From Odobenus rosmarus divergens (taxonomy: Eukaryota; Chordata; Mammalia; Carnivora; Odobenidae), in contig NW_004450397.1 of the NCBI RefSeq assembly GCF_000321225.1, positions 4,091,030 through 4,155,029 of the forward strand: 64,000 bases of DNA. The letters are read 5' to 3'. Positions 51,771-63,570 of this stretch are shown piece by piece (position 1 is the first letter of the stretch; each line of letters starts with the position of its first letter). Made by a program: the position numbers and the translations under genes. A model generated the notes under the pieces. That model searched no databases and was not told where the DNA came from. It saw nothing but the letters and a program-made list of their open reading frames with translations.

Positions 51771-54700
51771 TGGTTCCGGATCGGGAATCATGGGATCACG
51801 GCGGGCCATGGCTGGGTCCCGAGGGCTGGCCGGAGGGATACGGAGAGACCCGCTGGGGATCTGGAGTCCGAATACCTGAATTTGAGCCTCGCCCACTCCC
51901 CTTTCACTCCGCCTCCTCAGCACGCCCACCCTGTCACTTCCTCTTCACCTCCTCATCCCACCGCTTTCCCCACTCTGCCTGCCTCCTTCCTTATTAGCCT
52001 AGTCCACCCTTCTCTTCCCTTACTTCCTTCACCTCCTCCGTTGTTTTTGAGCCTGATTTTTACAGTCTATAGGAGAATGAAATTTCGCCTTGATAAACAC
52101 CTACCCACAGATTTGTAAAACTTCAGAGAGGGACCGTCAGTAAAATATGTATCTTAAAATGTAAAGCGTCATATTACCCCATCATAATCTAATATTTCAC
52201 ATTTATCGAAATCTTACTCTCGAGGCACTGATCTAAACGCTTTATTCCTATCTCATGTAATCTTCACAACAAGCCCATGAGGTGAGAATTATTATCCCCA
52301 GTTTACAGTTGAGAAAACTGAGGCATAAAGAAAGTGAAATGATTATCCCAAGGTTATCCAGTCCCTGAGAGGTGGAATTCAGATTTGAACCCAGGCTGCC
52401 TGCTTTCAGAGTCATCTGTGTTGCTAGGAACCTATGACCCTCAGTGTCCCAGATTAATAATAGACAATATGAATTTTTAAAATGGTTTTTTCAATATAGG
52501 CAGAGAGTGGTGGTTGTCTCTGAATGGTCACTAGAGAGAGGTGTGTTCCAGAGAATTATTTGTTCATCCAAACATCCAAAGGCTAGGCCCTTCAGTAGGC
52601 ATCTGGTATACAGAGAAGCAAGATAGGAGTTTGAGCAACTGATCCGTAGTCCCCACAACTCCCCATTGGGGAATGTTGATTAAAGCGATTATGAACATTT
52701 GATGCCACTTACTTTTTGTTCCTCCTCTGTCAGCTGCTGAAAACATTGCAGCTCTAATGGAGCAGCTGTTTATGGCAGGTGGACTTGCAGCAAAATTCTA
52801 ACAACCTGTATTGTTTCCTTGTGTATTTTTTTTTTTAAAGATTTTATTTATTTATTTGACAGAGAGAGACACAGCGAGAGAGGGAACACAAGCAGGGAGA
52901 GTGCAAGAGGGAGAAGCAGGCCTCCCACCGAGAAGGGAGCCTGATGCGGGGCTCCATCCCAGGACCCTGGGATCACGACCCGAGCTGAAGGCAGATGCTT
53001 AACGACTGAGCCACCCACGCACCCCCTTGTGTAAATGAAGAGTTGCTATGCTGCTCAGTTTCCCTTTCCTGGTTTTCTTACTATTGCCGGATAGGAACTT
53101 GAAGTATCACACAGACCATTCTTCTGCTTCCAGAAAGAAGTCCTATATTGTAAAACCCTTTGATGCCATGTTTTGGACACTTGATTCCTAGTAAAGGACT
53201 TTTATTCCTCTAACTTAGAGTTTTCTGGACTAAAAAAAAAAAGTTTTCTGGACCAAAAAGACTTTATCTTCTAACTTAGAGTTTTCTGGTTTAACAGAGT
53301 TTTAAAACCGTTTTCTGGTATATTAGATAAATGGAGTGACATATTTTGGGACTCTTAATTTTAAGATTCTTATGCTCAGGGCATTGAAACTATGGAGTGT
53401 AAATTTTATTGTTTTCAAAGGAATTTTGTAGTTTATTATCACCCTTTTTTCAAACGTCCTGTCTTTACTCCATTAATTTCTTAATACTAGTACATTATGT
53501 TCAGGGCGCCTGGGTGGCTCCGTTAAGTGTCTGCCTTCGGCTCAGGTCATGATCCCAGGGTCCTGGGATCGAGCCCCGCATCGGGATCCCTGCTCGGCAG
53601 GGAACCTGCTTCTCCCTCTCGCACTCCCCCTGCTTGTGTTCCTTCTCTCGCTGTGTCTCTCTCTGTCAAATAAATAAATAAAATCTTAAAAAAAAAAAAT
53701 TCTAGTGCATTATGTTCTATGCTTTGTAAACTAGGGAAAAACTTAAAGTCTTTCTTTTCCATGTGTTGCCTGAGATATAACCAAATTTAGAAATCATCTG
53801 TAACTTCTCTCATAGAAATGCATCCAGATTTTTCAAACACTTTTTTTTTTTAAGTAGGCTCCATGCCTAGCGTGAAGCCCAGTGTAGGGCTTGAACTCAT
53901 GAGGCTGAGATCAAGACCTGAGCTAAGACCAAGAGTTGAATGCTTAACTGACTGAGCCACCCAGGCACCCCAGATTTTTCAAACACTTCTAGGGTCAGGA
54001 GATCACTGCTTCAGAAAACAGTAGTTCTTTTATTGATCACTTCTTAATGTTATTTTTCTTCAAACCAATCTTCCTGTAACTTCCATCTGTTGATCCATTC
54101 CATCTCTCTCTCTGACCAGTCCTTTTATAACACAGCTGCCAAATAGTTGGAACTATCATGTTCCCCTAAATCTTCTCATCTGCCTCAAATATCTAGTTTT
54201 TTTCCAACTGTTCCTTCACATCCCATGTTCTGTAGATCTTTCTCTAACCTGCATATTTCATGTTCTCTTGTAATTAGTCTTTCTCATAAGATGTGCACAG
54301 AACTGCTCACAGTTTGTCACATGTGGTCTGATTAGTACAAAGCACAGGTGAGACTCACTGCCAAAGAACATTGACCTGGAAAAGACCTTGGATCTCATCT
54401 AGTCCGACAACTGTTTCCTGCCTAGAATTAACAGCGAGGTTAAGTGACATTCCCAAGGACTCAGAGCTAATTGGTAATAAAGGTGGGACTAGATCTCAGA
54501 TCTCCAGATTGCTAACCTAGTCTTTTTTCACCATTAGATCTTTGTTTCCGTCCTTGAATTCAGTACACTGTTGATACAACCTAAAAACATGAGATAGGTG
54601 TGGGGAATATAGTGCTGTAGCCATGTCATACTGGTGACACATTATAATCCATACTGAAATCGTGAGTTGCTATTTGTTCAGGTCTCCTCCGACTCATATT

Positions 54701-57700
54701 CTTTTGAGTTCTGGATGCCAAACGTAGAACTTTGCATGTAACTTTTATTTTAGTTTGTTTCCCCTATTTCCTTAGTCCGTACGTACGTGATTGCTACCTA
54801 ATGACTAGGTGTCTGTGTGGTTTCCTCTACCTGTAACTCCCCTTATTCACATGTTTAACTCCTGTTCTTTAAGACTCAATCAAAGATCACAGCCAGAAGC
54901 CTTTTCTGCATCCTTACCCCTCATTTATCCCCTCCACCATCCCCTCCACCAGTTTTGGGTAGATGCCCCTCCCATGTACTCTCTCAGTGCCCATGGCACA
55001 CATCTGTCATGGAATATTGTGCTGTAATTATTTGTTTATGTGTCTTTGTCCCCTACTAGGATAGATTTGGTGTCTTAGTCTTCATTTTAGATCCCCAGTT
55101 CATGAACTGATTCAAATTGTTGGGGTATATCGTTTTAGTATGTATAGATTGTAGCAGTCACCTTTTGCCACAAAAACGCTTCATAACAAGCTACCCCCAA
55201 ATCAGAGCCTTACAAAAAAAGCATCTGTTCTCATGCTTGTGGTTCTGCATAATCAACTGCAGTTTGTTTCATGTATTTTGGGCTCAGCTGCACTGGACTT
55301 AGTTCTGGCCTATAGATTGTTTTCAGGTTTGCTCCCCATGGGTTTATTCTTGGGCTCAGGCCAAAGAACAGCAGCTTCCTGGAGCATGCTCCTATCCTGG
55401 CTTTCTATCTTTCAGAAAATATTAGGACTATTTAAAGTTCCTCTGTAGTAAACATTTATATGTCTTTTATACATTCTCTAAGTAGAACACTTCCTCTCCC
55501 TCTTAGGGAATGTCCTGCATTCCCTAAGTCTTCTAGAGTATAGGTTCTGTGGGTGAAATAAACATAGGCCATACCTGTTTTCTTTTTTTATGACCATTAT
55601 CAACATTTTCTCACTCTTTGGGACTTTATTTCTAGGCAGCTGTTGTACTGTGTATGGATGTGGGCTCTGCCATGAGTAACTCGCTTCCTGGTGAAGAATC
55701 CCCATTTGAACTAGCAAAGAAGGTGATGACCATGTTTGTGCAGCGACAGGTAAGTTTCAGACTGGTCTTGAGCTTATAACTCTTGTTTTAACTGCTTGTT
55801 GTCTCCACTTAGTAATGCAAGATACCAGCCTGCTTATGATGTCCAGCCTCAGTATTTTTGGTACTTTATTTTTTTTTTAATTTTTGTTAGAGAGAGATAG
55901 AGTACATGAGCGGAGGCAGGGGCAGTGGGAGAGGGAAAGAGAATCCCAAGCCAACTCCATGCTGAGCATGGAGCCCAACATGGGGGCTCGATCCCAGGAC
56001 CCCGAGATCATGACCTGAATCAAAATCAAGAGTCAGATGCTTAATGAACTGAGCCACCCAGGTGCCTCCAGCCTCAATATTTTTGGGAATCTGAGGAGTT
56101 TTTTTAACATATACTTATGTGCAAGTCCAACTACCACTAGAGCCTGACGTTTTTTTCTTCCTTTGTTTTGGCCCCTCCAGTAGAAATTATAGTTTTTATC
56201 AGAAACAATACAATGTAAAAATGTTTACAAATACAGTCTCTAGAGCCAGGTGGCCTGGGTTTGAATCTTTGCTCTGTCATGACTTTTACTAATCTGGTAA
56301 TCTTACCTTCAACTACTTTGTGCCTATTCCAGTTACCTTTTGCTGATAACATATTATCCCAAAACTTAATGTCTTAAAGTACTTTTTTTTTTTTTTTTAA
56401 TCATCTCTCCTGGTTTTAGGGGATGACTGGGTAGCTCAGTTGGGCTTCTTGTGGTCGCTTGTGCAGGGGCACACACAGATGTTGGCTGGGCTGAATCACC
56501 TGAAGGCTAAACTGAGTCGGATGTCTAAGATGGCTCACCCCCATGGCTAGAAGTTAAGTCTTCTGGTGGCTGTGAGCTCAGTTGGGGCTGTCCATCAGAA
56601 CCCTTACATGTGGTCTTTCCCTGTAGCTTGGGATTCTTACAGGAGGGCAGCTAGTTCTAAGAAGGAAGGTTCTAAGAGTGGGTATTCTAAGAGACCTGCA
56701 TGTGGCTTTTTATGACCCAGCTTTAGAAATCCCAGAAAGTCATTTTTGCTCTTAGGAGCCAAGCAGGTCACTAAGACCAGCTCACATTCATAGGGCAGGA
56801 ATGGGAGGTGGGGGTGAATAAGACTCCCCTGTTGATTTCTGTCCCTTCTACTTGGTATGACTGCTACTTTTCCTAAGCCCATGAACTTCTGCCTCATTCA
56901 TTGGCAGCTGCTGCCCCTCCTGGACACCTCCATTGTTTCTTCTGGGTGTTGCCCTCTTCACTAGGCACTGTGACATACCCCCGTCATCCTAGATGTTAAC
57001 AAATTCTAATGACCTGGAGTCCTTGATGTGTCAAGAGAATGCCTCTAGCCCCATTCCTGGTTATAGTAATTTGTGTTATTTGTATTTAAGTAATGCTGCT
57101 ATGCCTAAATATATAGATTTTTGTTTTTTATTTTATTATTATTTTTTTTTTTAAAGTAGGCTCCTTGCCCAATGTGGGGTTTGAACTCACGACCTTGGGA
57201 TGGAGAGTTGCATGTTCTACTGACTGAGCCAACCAGACGCCCCTAGATTTTTTTTTTAAGAGAAGCTGTGCTTCCAGTTTTTCTTTTTGGCTTTGCCTCT
57301 TCCTTGGGAGTCTGAATCTGGAAGGCTAGGAGACAGCACCTGGTGCCAGTCTCATGCTGCATTCAAAATTTCCTTCCCTCTCCTGGCTGAGGTTTTATTG
57401 TTGAGCAAGATTACCTTGCCTTAAGATGAAGTCTTGTCCAGGACACAGATAGAATTCTAGCTGGGCTGCCCCATAGTGTGCTGGACATGTTTGAACTTCA
57501 ACAGCTAGAGTTTTTTCTCCCCATGTGCAGCTGGGAATTATATCTGGAATTATTAGCACACTGGGAATTTAACAGACCAAACAACAATAAAGAATGACAG
57601 AATCCATCCTCTCCCCTTGCAGCATTCTTCCCACTGATGGAAAAGGCTTAGGTTAAGTTGGTGGGAAAAGGACCGCCTTTTGTGTCAGATACTGTTTTTT

Positions 57701-60700
57701 GTTTTTATATTTTCTTGTGAAATGTTTCAGGGCACCTGGGTGGCTCAGTCAGTTAAGCATCTGCCTTTGGCTTCGATCATGATCCTGGGGTTCTGGGATC
57801 AAGCCCCATGTTGGGCTCCCTGCTCAGCGGGGAGTCTGCTTCTCCCTCTGCCCTTCCCCCATGCGTGCACACACTCTCTCTCTCATTCACTTTCTCTCAA
57901 ATAAATAAAATCTAAGACACACACACACACACACACACAATTACAGATAAACTTGAAGCCCCCTATGTATCTCTTCCCAGTTCTCTCCTTTCCTCTTTTC
58001 CTCAGAATTTTCAGTCATTACCATGCATATTTTATACTTCTGGATGTAAGCATATTCATAAATAATATTTAGTATCGTATGAAGCTTTCAAAAATGTGTG
58101 TAATGTTTTTATATGGTACATATAATTCTGGAACTTATTTTTTCTCAACCTTATGTTTTTAAGATTTATTCATACTGATAACCCTGCACAAATTTATTCA
58201 TTTTTTATTGAGGTGTAATATTTTGTTCTATAAATATTCTGTAGTGTGTTTTTGCATTCTGTGGATGGGTAGTTAGTTTCCACTTCTCTCCTGTTACGAA
58301 CAGTGTCCAAGTGAACTCTCTTGAAGTGAATGTTCTTGTCCTTATCTTTTTGAATACATGTGCAAGAATTTCTCTATGGTGTATGTACATATAAGTGAAA
58401 TTGCTGGGATACAGGACATGAACCAGCAATTATTTTTCTAATCCTCTGGAAAATTGAAACCTTGAATAGTCATTCCAGAAAGATAGACTAAAATAATTTC
58501 AAATTATCCATAATTAGTTTTCATTGAGAATTAGAGTCTGATTTGGCTGGAAGTCATCAAGAGCAGTTACCACTCTCCACTCCCCTACCCCTAAATTCTG
58601 TTGAAATGAATGATAGGACCTATACTCAGTGAAAGTCTTAGAGGCTAGGAATTGTCTGTCATTGTCCCGTGGGCCATCTAGCCCAGTGTTCTGTTGCTGA
58701 CGGTGGCCCCAGGGACATGCCATAGGGAGTTATGGTTGTCTTACTCCCTGAAGGTTAGGTATCTAGTGGCTTCCGGGTGATACTCAGTGATTCTTAACTT
58801 TTTAACGTTCTTCTCTAGGTGTTTGCTGAGAGCAGGGATGAAATTGCATTAGTCCTTTTTGGTACAGATGGCACTGAGAATGCCCTTGCTGGTAAGGATC
58901 AGTATCAGAACATCACAGTGCACAGACACCTGATGCTACCAGATTTTGACTTGCTGGAGGACATTGAAAGAAAAATCCAACTGGGTTCTCAACAAGCTGA
59001 CTGTATCCTTTTTCAGCCAGAGAAGACTCTTTAAGAAATTTCCTTTAATCTGGGGAATCATAATCTAGTTTGGTGAGGCTCCCTAGAGTCCCAGCTCTGA
59101 GTATATGGGTGTTTTTGGCTCTGGGGACATTGAGGTGGTATATGTTAGGATTTAATGTGAAATTAATTAGTTTGGATTGGGCCCTCCAGTCACTAGCCCT
59201 TTCTCTGTACTAGTGATACTGAGGGGTTAGGAGGCACCATAAGGGGAAGATACTAGTGGGTATATTTGTGTATTGATATGTGCAGAGGGATTGGTGGTCG
59301 TGATGGTTAGAAATGTTTGGATGTAGAGAAGATATTAGTAGAATATAGCACTAGTATTCTCAGTGCTTTCCTGGACGGAGGGTATTTTTGTGCCAAAAAT
59401 CAGACTGACACCTGAGATTTCTCATTTCTTCCACAGATGCTATGATTTTAAGGGGTTACTCTTACTTTTCTAAGCAGTAATGGTATCCCTGATCACTGGG
59501 AGGTGCTGCTGTGCTGAGTTGCAAATGCTAAATTTTAACTCACTTCATCTTTAAGAATAGACTATAATCACCAAAAATGGATTCCAGATATTGTAAAATG
59601 GCATCATAATTTTTGTCTCAATGAATGGGAATATGTTAGATTACCTTTGAGTTTATTTTATTTATCCTTTGATATATATTTTGATATATAGCATATGTGA
59701 GTATATGTTAGTGAAATAAACTTTGGAAGAAGGTAATTTGGCAAGTACTTTTAAATCATCACAGAGTCAGCCCAGAGTCCACAGTTGCAAGCCCTGTGGA
59801 CCTCACTGGAAAAAAGTTGCACGTTCTTGGGATAAAGGGACTGTTTAGTGGTACCTTCTGCCCTTAACTAGCCGAGTCCTGGATGCACTCATTGTGTGCA
59901 TGGATGTGATTCAACAAGAAACCGTGTAAGTGTCTCAACTGAGGAAAGATGGAAATGAGCCTCTCAGCAAAAATTGCATGTTGATGTATTCTGTCCATAG
60001 TATTCTGTGCGTAGTGTGATTCATTGTAATAGAGCCGCATGTTTGTGTGGCTAAGGAAACATTTGATAGAATTCAGTGGTCCAGTTTGCCCTTTCTTTTT
60101 TTTGAGTTTAAAAAGAGAAAGGGCTATAGTTGATGGGAATTTTGCTGGGAGAAATAAATGTTTGGCTTATTTCAAGTTCCTTCCTTTTTGACTTAATTAC
60201 CAGGAACTTTAAAAAATGTTAAGTTGTATTGTTCCTAATCCTACTGAAATTAAATACATGAAACTAATATAACACCATATGTTAACTAACTGGAATTAAA
60301 ATAAAAACTTAAAATTTTTTTTTAAAAGCTAAAAAATTAAATGCATAGCTCTGGCCACAGCTTCCTACTTCATTACTTATTTAATTGCTGTACCTTTAAA
60401 ATGTGGGTCTTTGAATATATACACACCCACCCACCCCTTGACTGTTAGGAAGAACATTTGCACAAAATTTGCCTAAATTGTATTATCATTTCTCTGTATA
60501 TTTGTGTAAAATCCTGCCTCTAGCCCTGTGAGTGGAATCAGACCAGGGTATTTGGAAAGTGAACCCTTGCAAGGCTGATGTTGTCATCACTGGGAGAGTT
60601 CCTTGTTTACATTCTGCCTAAGTGGAGGTTGGAAAAGGATCCTTTCTAATCACAGTGACCACATCATTGGGATTTAATATTTCCATAATGCTCAAAAATT

Positions 60701-61062
60701 TTGATTATATGTTTTGTAGACTGTAGATATTTGATTATATGTTAGTAGGAACTTAACTGAGCATCAATGATACATGGGATTCTAGAATGTAATCACATTT
60801 GTTAACTCTGTTTTGTTAACTATCTAGATTTCTTAACTAGATTCATTTCTTAGCCTCTTTCTGCTCAGTGACCAAGTATTTTTGAGTTTGTGGGCAATAA
60901 TTCAGAGAATGATTTCTAACTGTGATAACTCTCTTTTAGAGGAAAGAAGTTTGAGAAGAAGCATATTGAAGTGTTCACTGACCTCAGCAGCCCATTCAGC
61001 AAAGATCAGCTGGATGTTATAATCCATAACTTGAAGAAATTTGGCATCTCCCTGCAGTTCTT
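51701..61062 (+). CDS. XRCC5: XRCC5 (Ku80) gene, coding exons 1-5 (3' part off window)
   Basis: Ku80 forms the Ku heterodimer with Ku70, binds broken DNA ends in the nucleus and recruits DNA-PKcs and ligase IV for non-homologous end joining. The five exons (21, 114, 184, 49 and 123 nt) join in frame to 163 codons plus two bases, covering most of the N-terminal von Willebrand A-like alpha/beta domain. Recognisable blocks are [63 protein letters not shown] and [14 protein letters not shown]. The next exon was not found before 64000 and should lie to the right. The intron between exons 3 and 4 is U12-type. Identity is very sure. Confidence 0.97.
52215..52440 (-). mobile_element. MIR relic
   Basis: Clear MIR core: CTCATGTAATCTTCACAACA, CCCAGTTTACAGTTGAGAAA, TTTGAACCCAGGCTGCCTGC. 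Confidence 0.85.
52827..53024 (-). mobile_element. SINEC (arctoid-type), XRCC5 intron 1
   Basis: TSD CCTTGTGTA (52818-52826, 53025-53033); body GACAGAGAGAGACACAGCGA. Confidence 0.94.
53504..53698 (+). mobile_element. SINEC
   Basis: TSD TACTAGTACATTATGTTC / TTCTAGTGCATTATGTTC (53486-53503, 53699-53716). Confidence 0.95.
53843..53971 (-). mobile_element. SINEC, old short form
   Basis: Perfect 17-bp TSD AGATTTTTCAAACACTT (53826-53842, 53972-53988). Confidence 0.95.
54360..54540. mobile_element. MIR-like relic
   Basis: GGTTAAGTGACATTCCCAAG and GGTGGGACTAGATCTCAGAT fit the MIR/L3 tail pattern. Confidence 0.55.
55110..55445. mobile_element. Old LTR-type relic
   Basis: CACCTTTTGCCACAAAAACG and ACAAGCTACCCCCAAATCAG resemble a common ancient LTR/MaLR-type repeat; name unsure. 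Confidence 0.45.
55636..55749 (+). CDS. XRCC5: XRCC5 coding exon 2
   Basis: Thirty-eight codons, [16 protein letters not shown] through TMFVQRQ, phase 0 at both ends. The acceptor TTATTTCTAG ends at 55635 and the donor GTAAGTTT starts at 55750. It encodes the first strand and helix of the vWA-like domain. Confidence 0.96.
55862..56067 (-). mobile_element. SINEC
   Basis: TSD CCAGCCTCAGTATTTTTGG / CCAGCCTCAATATTTTTGG (55843-55861, 56068-56086). About 110 bases after exon 2. Confidence 0.94.
56225..56330 (+). mobile_element. MIR relic
   Basis: CAGGTGGCCTGGGTTTGAAT and GCTCTGTCATGACTTTTACT. Confidence 0.65.
56330..56990. mobile_element. Old LTR-type relic (MaLR-like)
   Basis: Contains GGGCTGAATCACCTGAAGGC, GGGGCTGTCCATCAGAACCC, TTACATGTGGTCTTTCCCTG and CTTTTTATGACCCAGCTTTA, a familiar ancient LTR pattern; the same kind as 55110-55445. 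Confidence 0.5.
57127..57243 (-). mobile_element. SINEC, old short form
   Basis: AGTAGGCTCCTTGCCCAATG .. CTGACTGAGCCAACCAGACG between TAGATTTTT copies. Confidence 0.9.
57730..57917 (+). mobile_element. SINEC followed by (AC)n microsatellite
   Basis: Full SINE. The tail AAATAAAATCTAAG runs into about 11 AC units (57918-57940). Confidence 0.94.
57950..58440 (-). mobile_element. L1M-like 3' fragment
   Basis: Minus-strand L1 3' UTR flavour: GTTCTATAAATATTCTGTAG, GCATTCTGTGGATGGGTAG, AGTGAAATTGCTGGG. Confidence 0.55.
58819..59002 (+). CDS. XRCC5: XRCC5 coding exon 3
   Basis: Encodes [18 protein letters not shown] through GSQQAD plus the first base of a Phe codon. The acceptor TTCTTCTCTAG ends at 58818. 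The donor that follows is GTATCCTTTT, the U12-type consensus and not the usual GTRAGT. Confidence 0.95.
59003..59876 (+). other. XRCC5: XRCC5 intron 3, U12-type (minor spliceosome)
   Basis: The 5' splice site GTATCCTTTT matches the U12 GT-AG donor consensus (RTATCCTT). The 3' end has CCCTTAAC at 59861-59868, close to the U12 branch-site consensus TTCCTTAAC, about nine bases before the AG at 59875-59876, and lacks a polypyrimidine tract next to the AG. All three are the standard hallmarks of minor-class introns. Confidence 0.88.
59877..59925 (+). CDS. XRCC5: XRCC5 coding exon 4 (49 nt)
   Basis: Encodes (F)[15 protein letters not shown] and two bases of a Val codon. The acceptor is CCGAG, ending at 59876; the donor GTAAGTGT starts at 59926. 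The acceptor is fixed by phase: the AG five bases earlier would shift the frame. Confidence 0.93.
59926..60939 (+). other. XRCC5: XRCC5 intron 4
   Basis: GT-AG intron. Holds a truncated L1 3' tail at 60245-60335 (GAAACTAATATAACACCATA) and otherwise unassigned sequence. Confidence 0.8.
60245..60335 (+). mobile_element. Truncated carnivore-type L1 3' tail
   Basis: GAAACTAATATAACACC, ATGTTAACTAACTGGAATTA, then AAATAAAAACTT, the end of a plus-strand L1. Confidence 0.65.
60940..61062 (+). CDS. XRCC5: XRCC5 coding exon 5
   Basis: Encodes (V)[19 protein letters not shown] through FGISLQF plus two bases of the next codon. The acceptor CTCTCTTTTAG ends at 60939 and the donor GTAAGACC starts at 61063. 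Confidence 0.95.
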
Positions 61063-61631
61063 GTAAGACCATGAGAATAATGTCTGAAGACCAGTCCTAT
61101 ACTCTTATAACACAGGGAGTGGGTCCCCTTTATAGAATGCTTGGTTCCCTAGAGTCTTCTCTTTGTGCTTAGAGTCGAAATATGTCAGATGACTGACTTC
61201 AGCAGACATTCGCTGGAGTACCCGCTATTCCAGGAACTCTTGAGTTTTGGTGATAAAGGGATGAAAGTCACAGTGAAACAGAGGAGTTTAGCTCAATAGC
61301 AGATTGTTTGTTGGCTCTTCTTGGACTCAAAGAATTGAGGAATCTTTTGAGGATATTCAGTTTATCTCTGCCTACATAGAGGACATTATCCAAACAATTA
61401 CCAGATTGATGGTTTCTTTTGTTAAACAGCTCTAGGGTACTGTGTTTTGCAGGCAGTAGATGTTTTTAGGGTAGAGAGAGATGGCAATGTGAGAATCATT
61501 TTAAACACATAGAATGCTTATTTATAAGTCTTTTTCAAATCTAAAGGATATGCACATTTATGTAAAATGTAATTTGCTTGTGTGTATTTAGAAATGGAGT
61601 GTACAGATTACAGGCAAAAATGTTGGCAGAA

Positions 61632-61847
61632 GGGGTGCCAGGGCGGCTCAGTGGGTTAAGCATCCGACTCTTGATTTCGGCTCCGATCATGATCTCAGGG
61701 TCATGAGATCTAGCCCTGCACTGTGCTCTGTGCTGAGCCTGGAGCCTGCTTAAGATCCCTCTCTGCCCCTCCCCTCCTCCCCCCCCCCTCCCCCATCCCC
61801 CCACCCCCCCGCTCACACACACACTCTCTCTCTCAAAACAAAAAATG
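61632..61847 (+). mobile_element. SINEC with expanded C-rich tract
   Basis: Head GGGGTGCCAGGGCGGCTCAG. The pyrimidine domain has grown into C runs of 7-10 at 61765-61812. Confidence 0.9.
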
Positions 61848-62967
61848 TTCACAAAATATTTCACAATTTATTGCAAGACAATCTCTCTCCTTCCCCAATG
61901 ACTTGAATGCCCCCCTTCCCACCCCAGGCATTTACTTTCTTTATCTTCTATCCCTAACAAGAAAGTTTTTTCACCACACTAATCCTGCATTCAAAACCCG
62001 TTTTAGCTTGTCCTATTTTTGGTGAAAGCAGAGTGATGGTATAGGATGTTGACTTATTAGTCTTCTGGGGACACTCATTTTTCAGACTGAGAGCTGTACC
62101 AGGAAGCCTCCAGCTCAGAGTGGTAAGCCTTCGGCTTCTTTGAAATGCTGCTATGGGGAATTAAGAACCTCTCTTGCATGTATGTACCTCTTAAGACTGC
62201 TGAGGGGCATCTCCTTTCTGTAGAACTATAGAAAAGTAGTTCAGAATAACCCGTCAAACTGATACTTGTAAAGATAGTACTTCAGAGAAATTAAGTGCTT
62301 TTTAAGTGACACTTCTTATTGAGTTGAGGTTTTCTTAGTACTTCAAAAGCCCTGCCTCTTCCCTGTTCATAATTTCAGGATGCCTTTACATGGTTGAAAC
62401 ATACTGCACTTCTGTCAATGTCATTGGAAAGGGCTTTTTTGTCTGAGTGATACTATAAAGTGTGTTGAAGAAGGAACATAGCCTTATTGAATGTCCCTGT
62501 TTAGTTCCGGTTGTATTTTTTCTTGGGCAATACGCTCTATTCCTGTGCTATAAATCTCCAGCATACAAAGTGGAGTTTCTGGTTTAATTGTTCGATGTAC
62601 CCAGGTATGATTGATCATTCCAGTTGGAACAGGCCCAAGAAGCACTGTGTTCTGAGCAGGCTCATTCCTTGGACCTTGTTTTTAGTTTCTTCTTTTGGCT
62701 GTTGAGATGTATACACTTTTTTGTGACCACTTTGTGGTCAAAAGCAGGGTAGAAAGAACTATTATTGTGACTTCTTTTTCCAGAATAGCTTCCTGACTCT
62801 TGATTTTCGTGTCACTCTCCCCTTTTTCCAGGTTGCTGTAGTGGAAACAGCAATGGCCTGGTGCAGATCCTGTGTGCCATACCCCGATCCCTGGCAGCTC
62901 TTTATCCGATAGGTCACACAGGACATGCATATTTGTCATGTCGAGTACACGTAGAAAACATTTAAAT
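61848..62967. other. XRCC5 intron 5, unassigned
   Basis: No exon matching the next XRCC5 segment, and no clear repeat. Confidence 0.4.
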
Positions 62968-62983
62968 AGGGAGTGCTATTTTA

Positions 62984-63202
62984 TTTATTTATTCATTCAT
63001 TCATTTATTTATTTTAAGTTTATTTATTTATTTGACAGAGAGATAGAGAGCAGAAGTAGGCAGAGAGAGAGGGAGAAGCAGGCTCTCAGCTGAGCAGGGT
63101 GACCGATGTGGGGAGACCGATGTGGGGCTCAGTCCCAGGACCCTGGGATCATGACCTGAGCTGAAGGCAGACACTTAACTGACTGAGCCACCCAGGCGCC
63201 CC
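62984..63202 (-). mobile_element. SINEC with an internal 14-bp duplication
   Basis: TSD AGGGAGTGCTATTTTA / AGGGAGCACTATTTTA (62968-62983, 63203-63218). GACCGATGTGGGG occurs twice in tandem. Confidence 0.95.
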
Positions 63203-63349
63203 AGGGAGCACTATTTTAATAATAGCAAATTAAATGGTAAAGAAATTACCTTAAAAATAGCCATCCACATAGGGGTGACCAATAGGTGATGTTGAGTGAA
63301 CTGAAAAGTCTACTGTTTGGGTTTCAGGGGCAGTGAGGTGATACGCTGC

Positions 63350-63570
63350 CTTGGAAAGGACTTTGTCCTTCAGTCAGGTGACAGTCTTTGCTGTGTCACT
63401 CACTGGCTGTGTGGCTTGGCCAGATTAGTTCGTCTCTGTAGCTTCAGTTGCTTTTTAGGAAATGGAAGTAGAAATCTCTATCCACCTAATAGATAGGATT
63501 AAATGAGGTTGTTTGCATGAAAGCATTTATAAAGAGTCATATAGAATATTACCATAAAGTGTGTTTGGTT
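63350..63570 (+). mobile_element. MIR relic
   Basis: GTCACTCACTGGCTGTGTGG, TTCAGTTGCTTTTTAGGAAA, TTAAATGAGGTTGTTTGCAT, the MIR core in order. Confidence 0.8.

Noticed and set aside
59870..59876. Earlier AG (CTAG) as the XRCC5 exon 4 acceptor
   Set aside because: It would add five bases and shift the frame; CCGAG restores the conserved ADFLDALIV reading.
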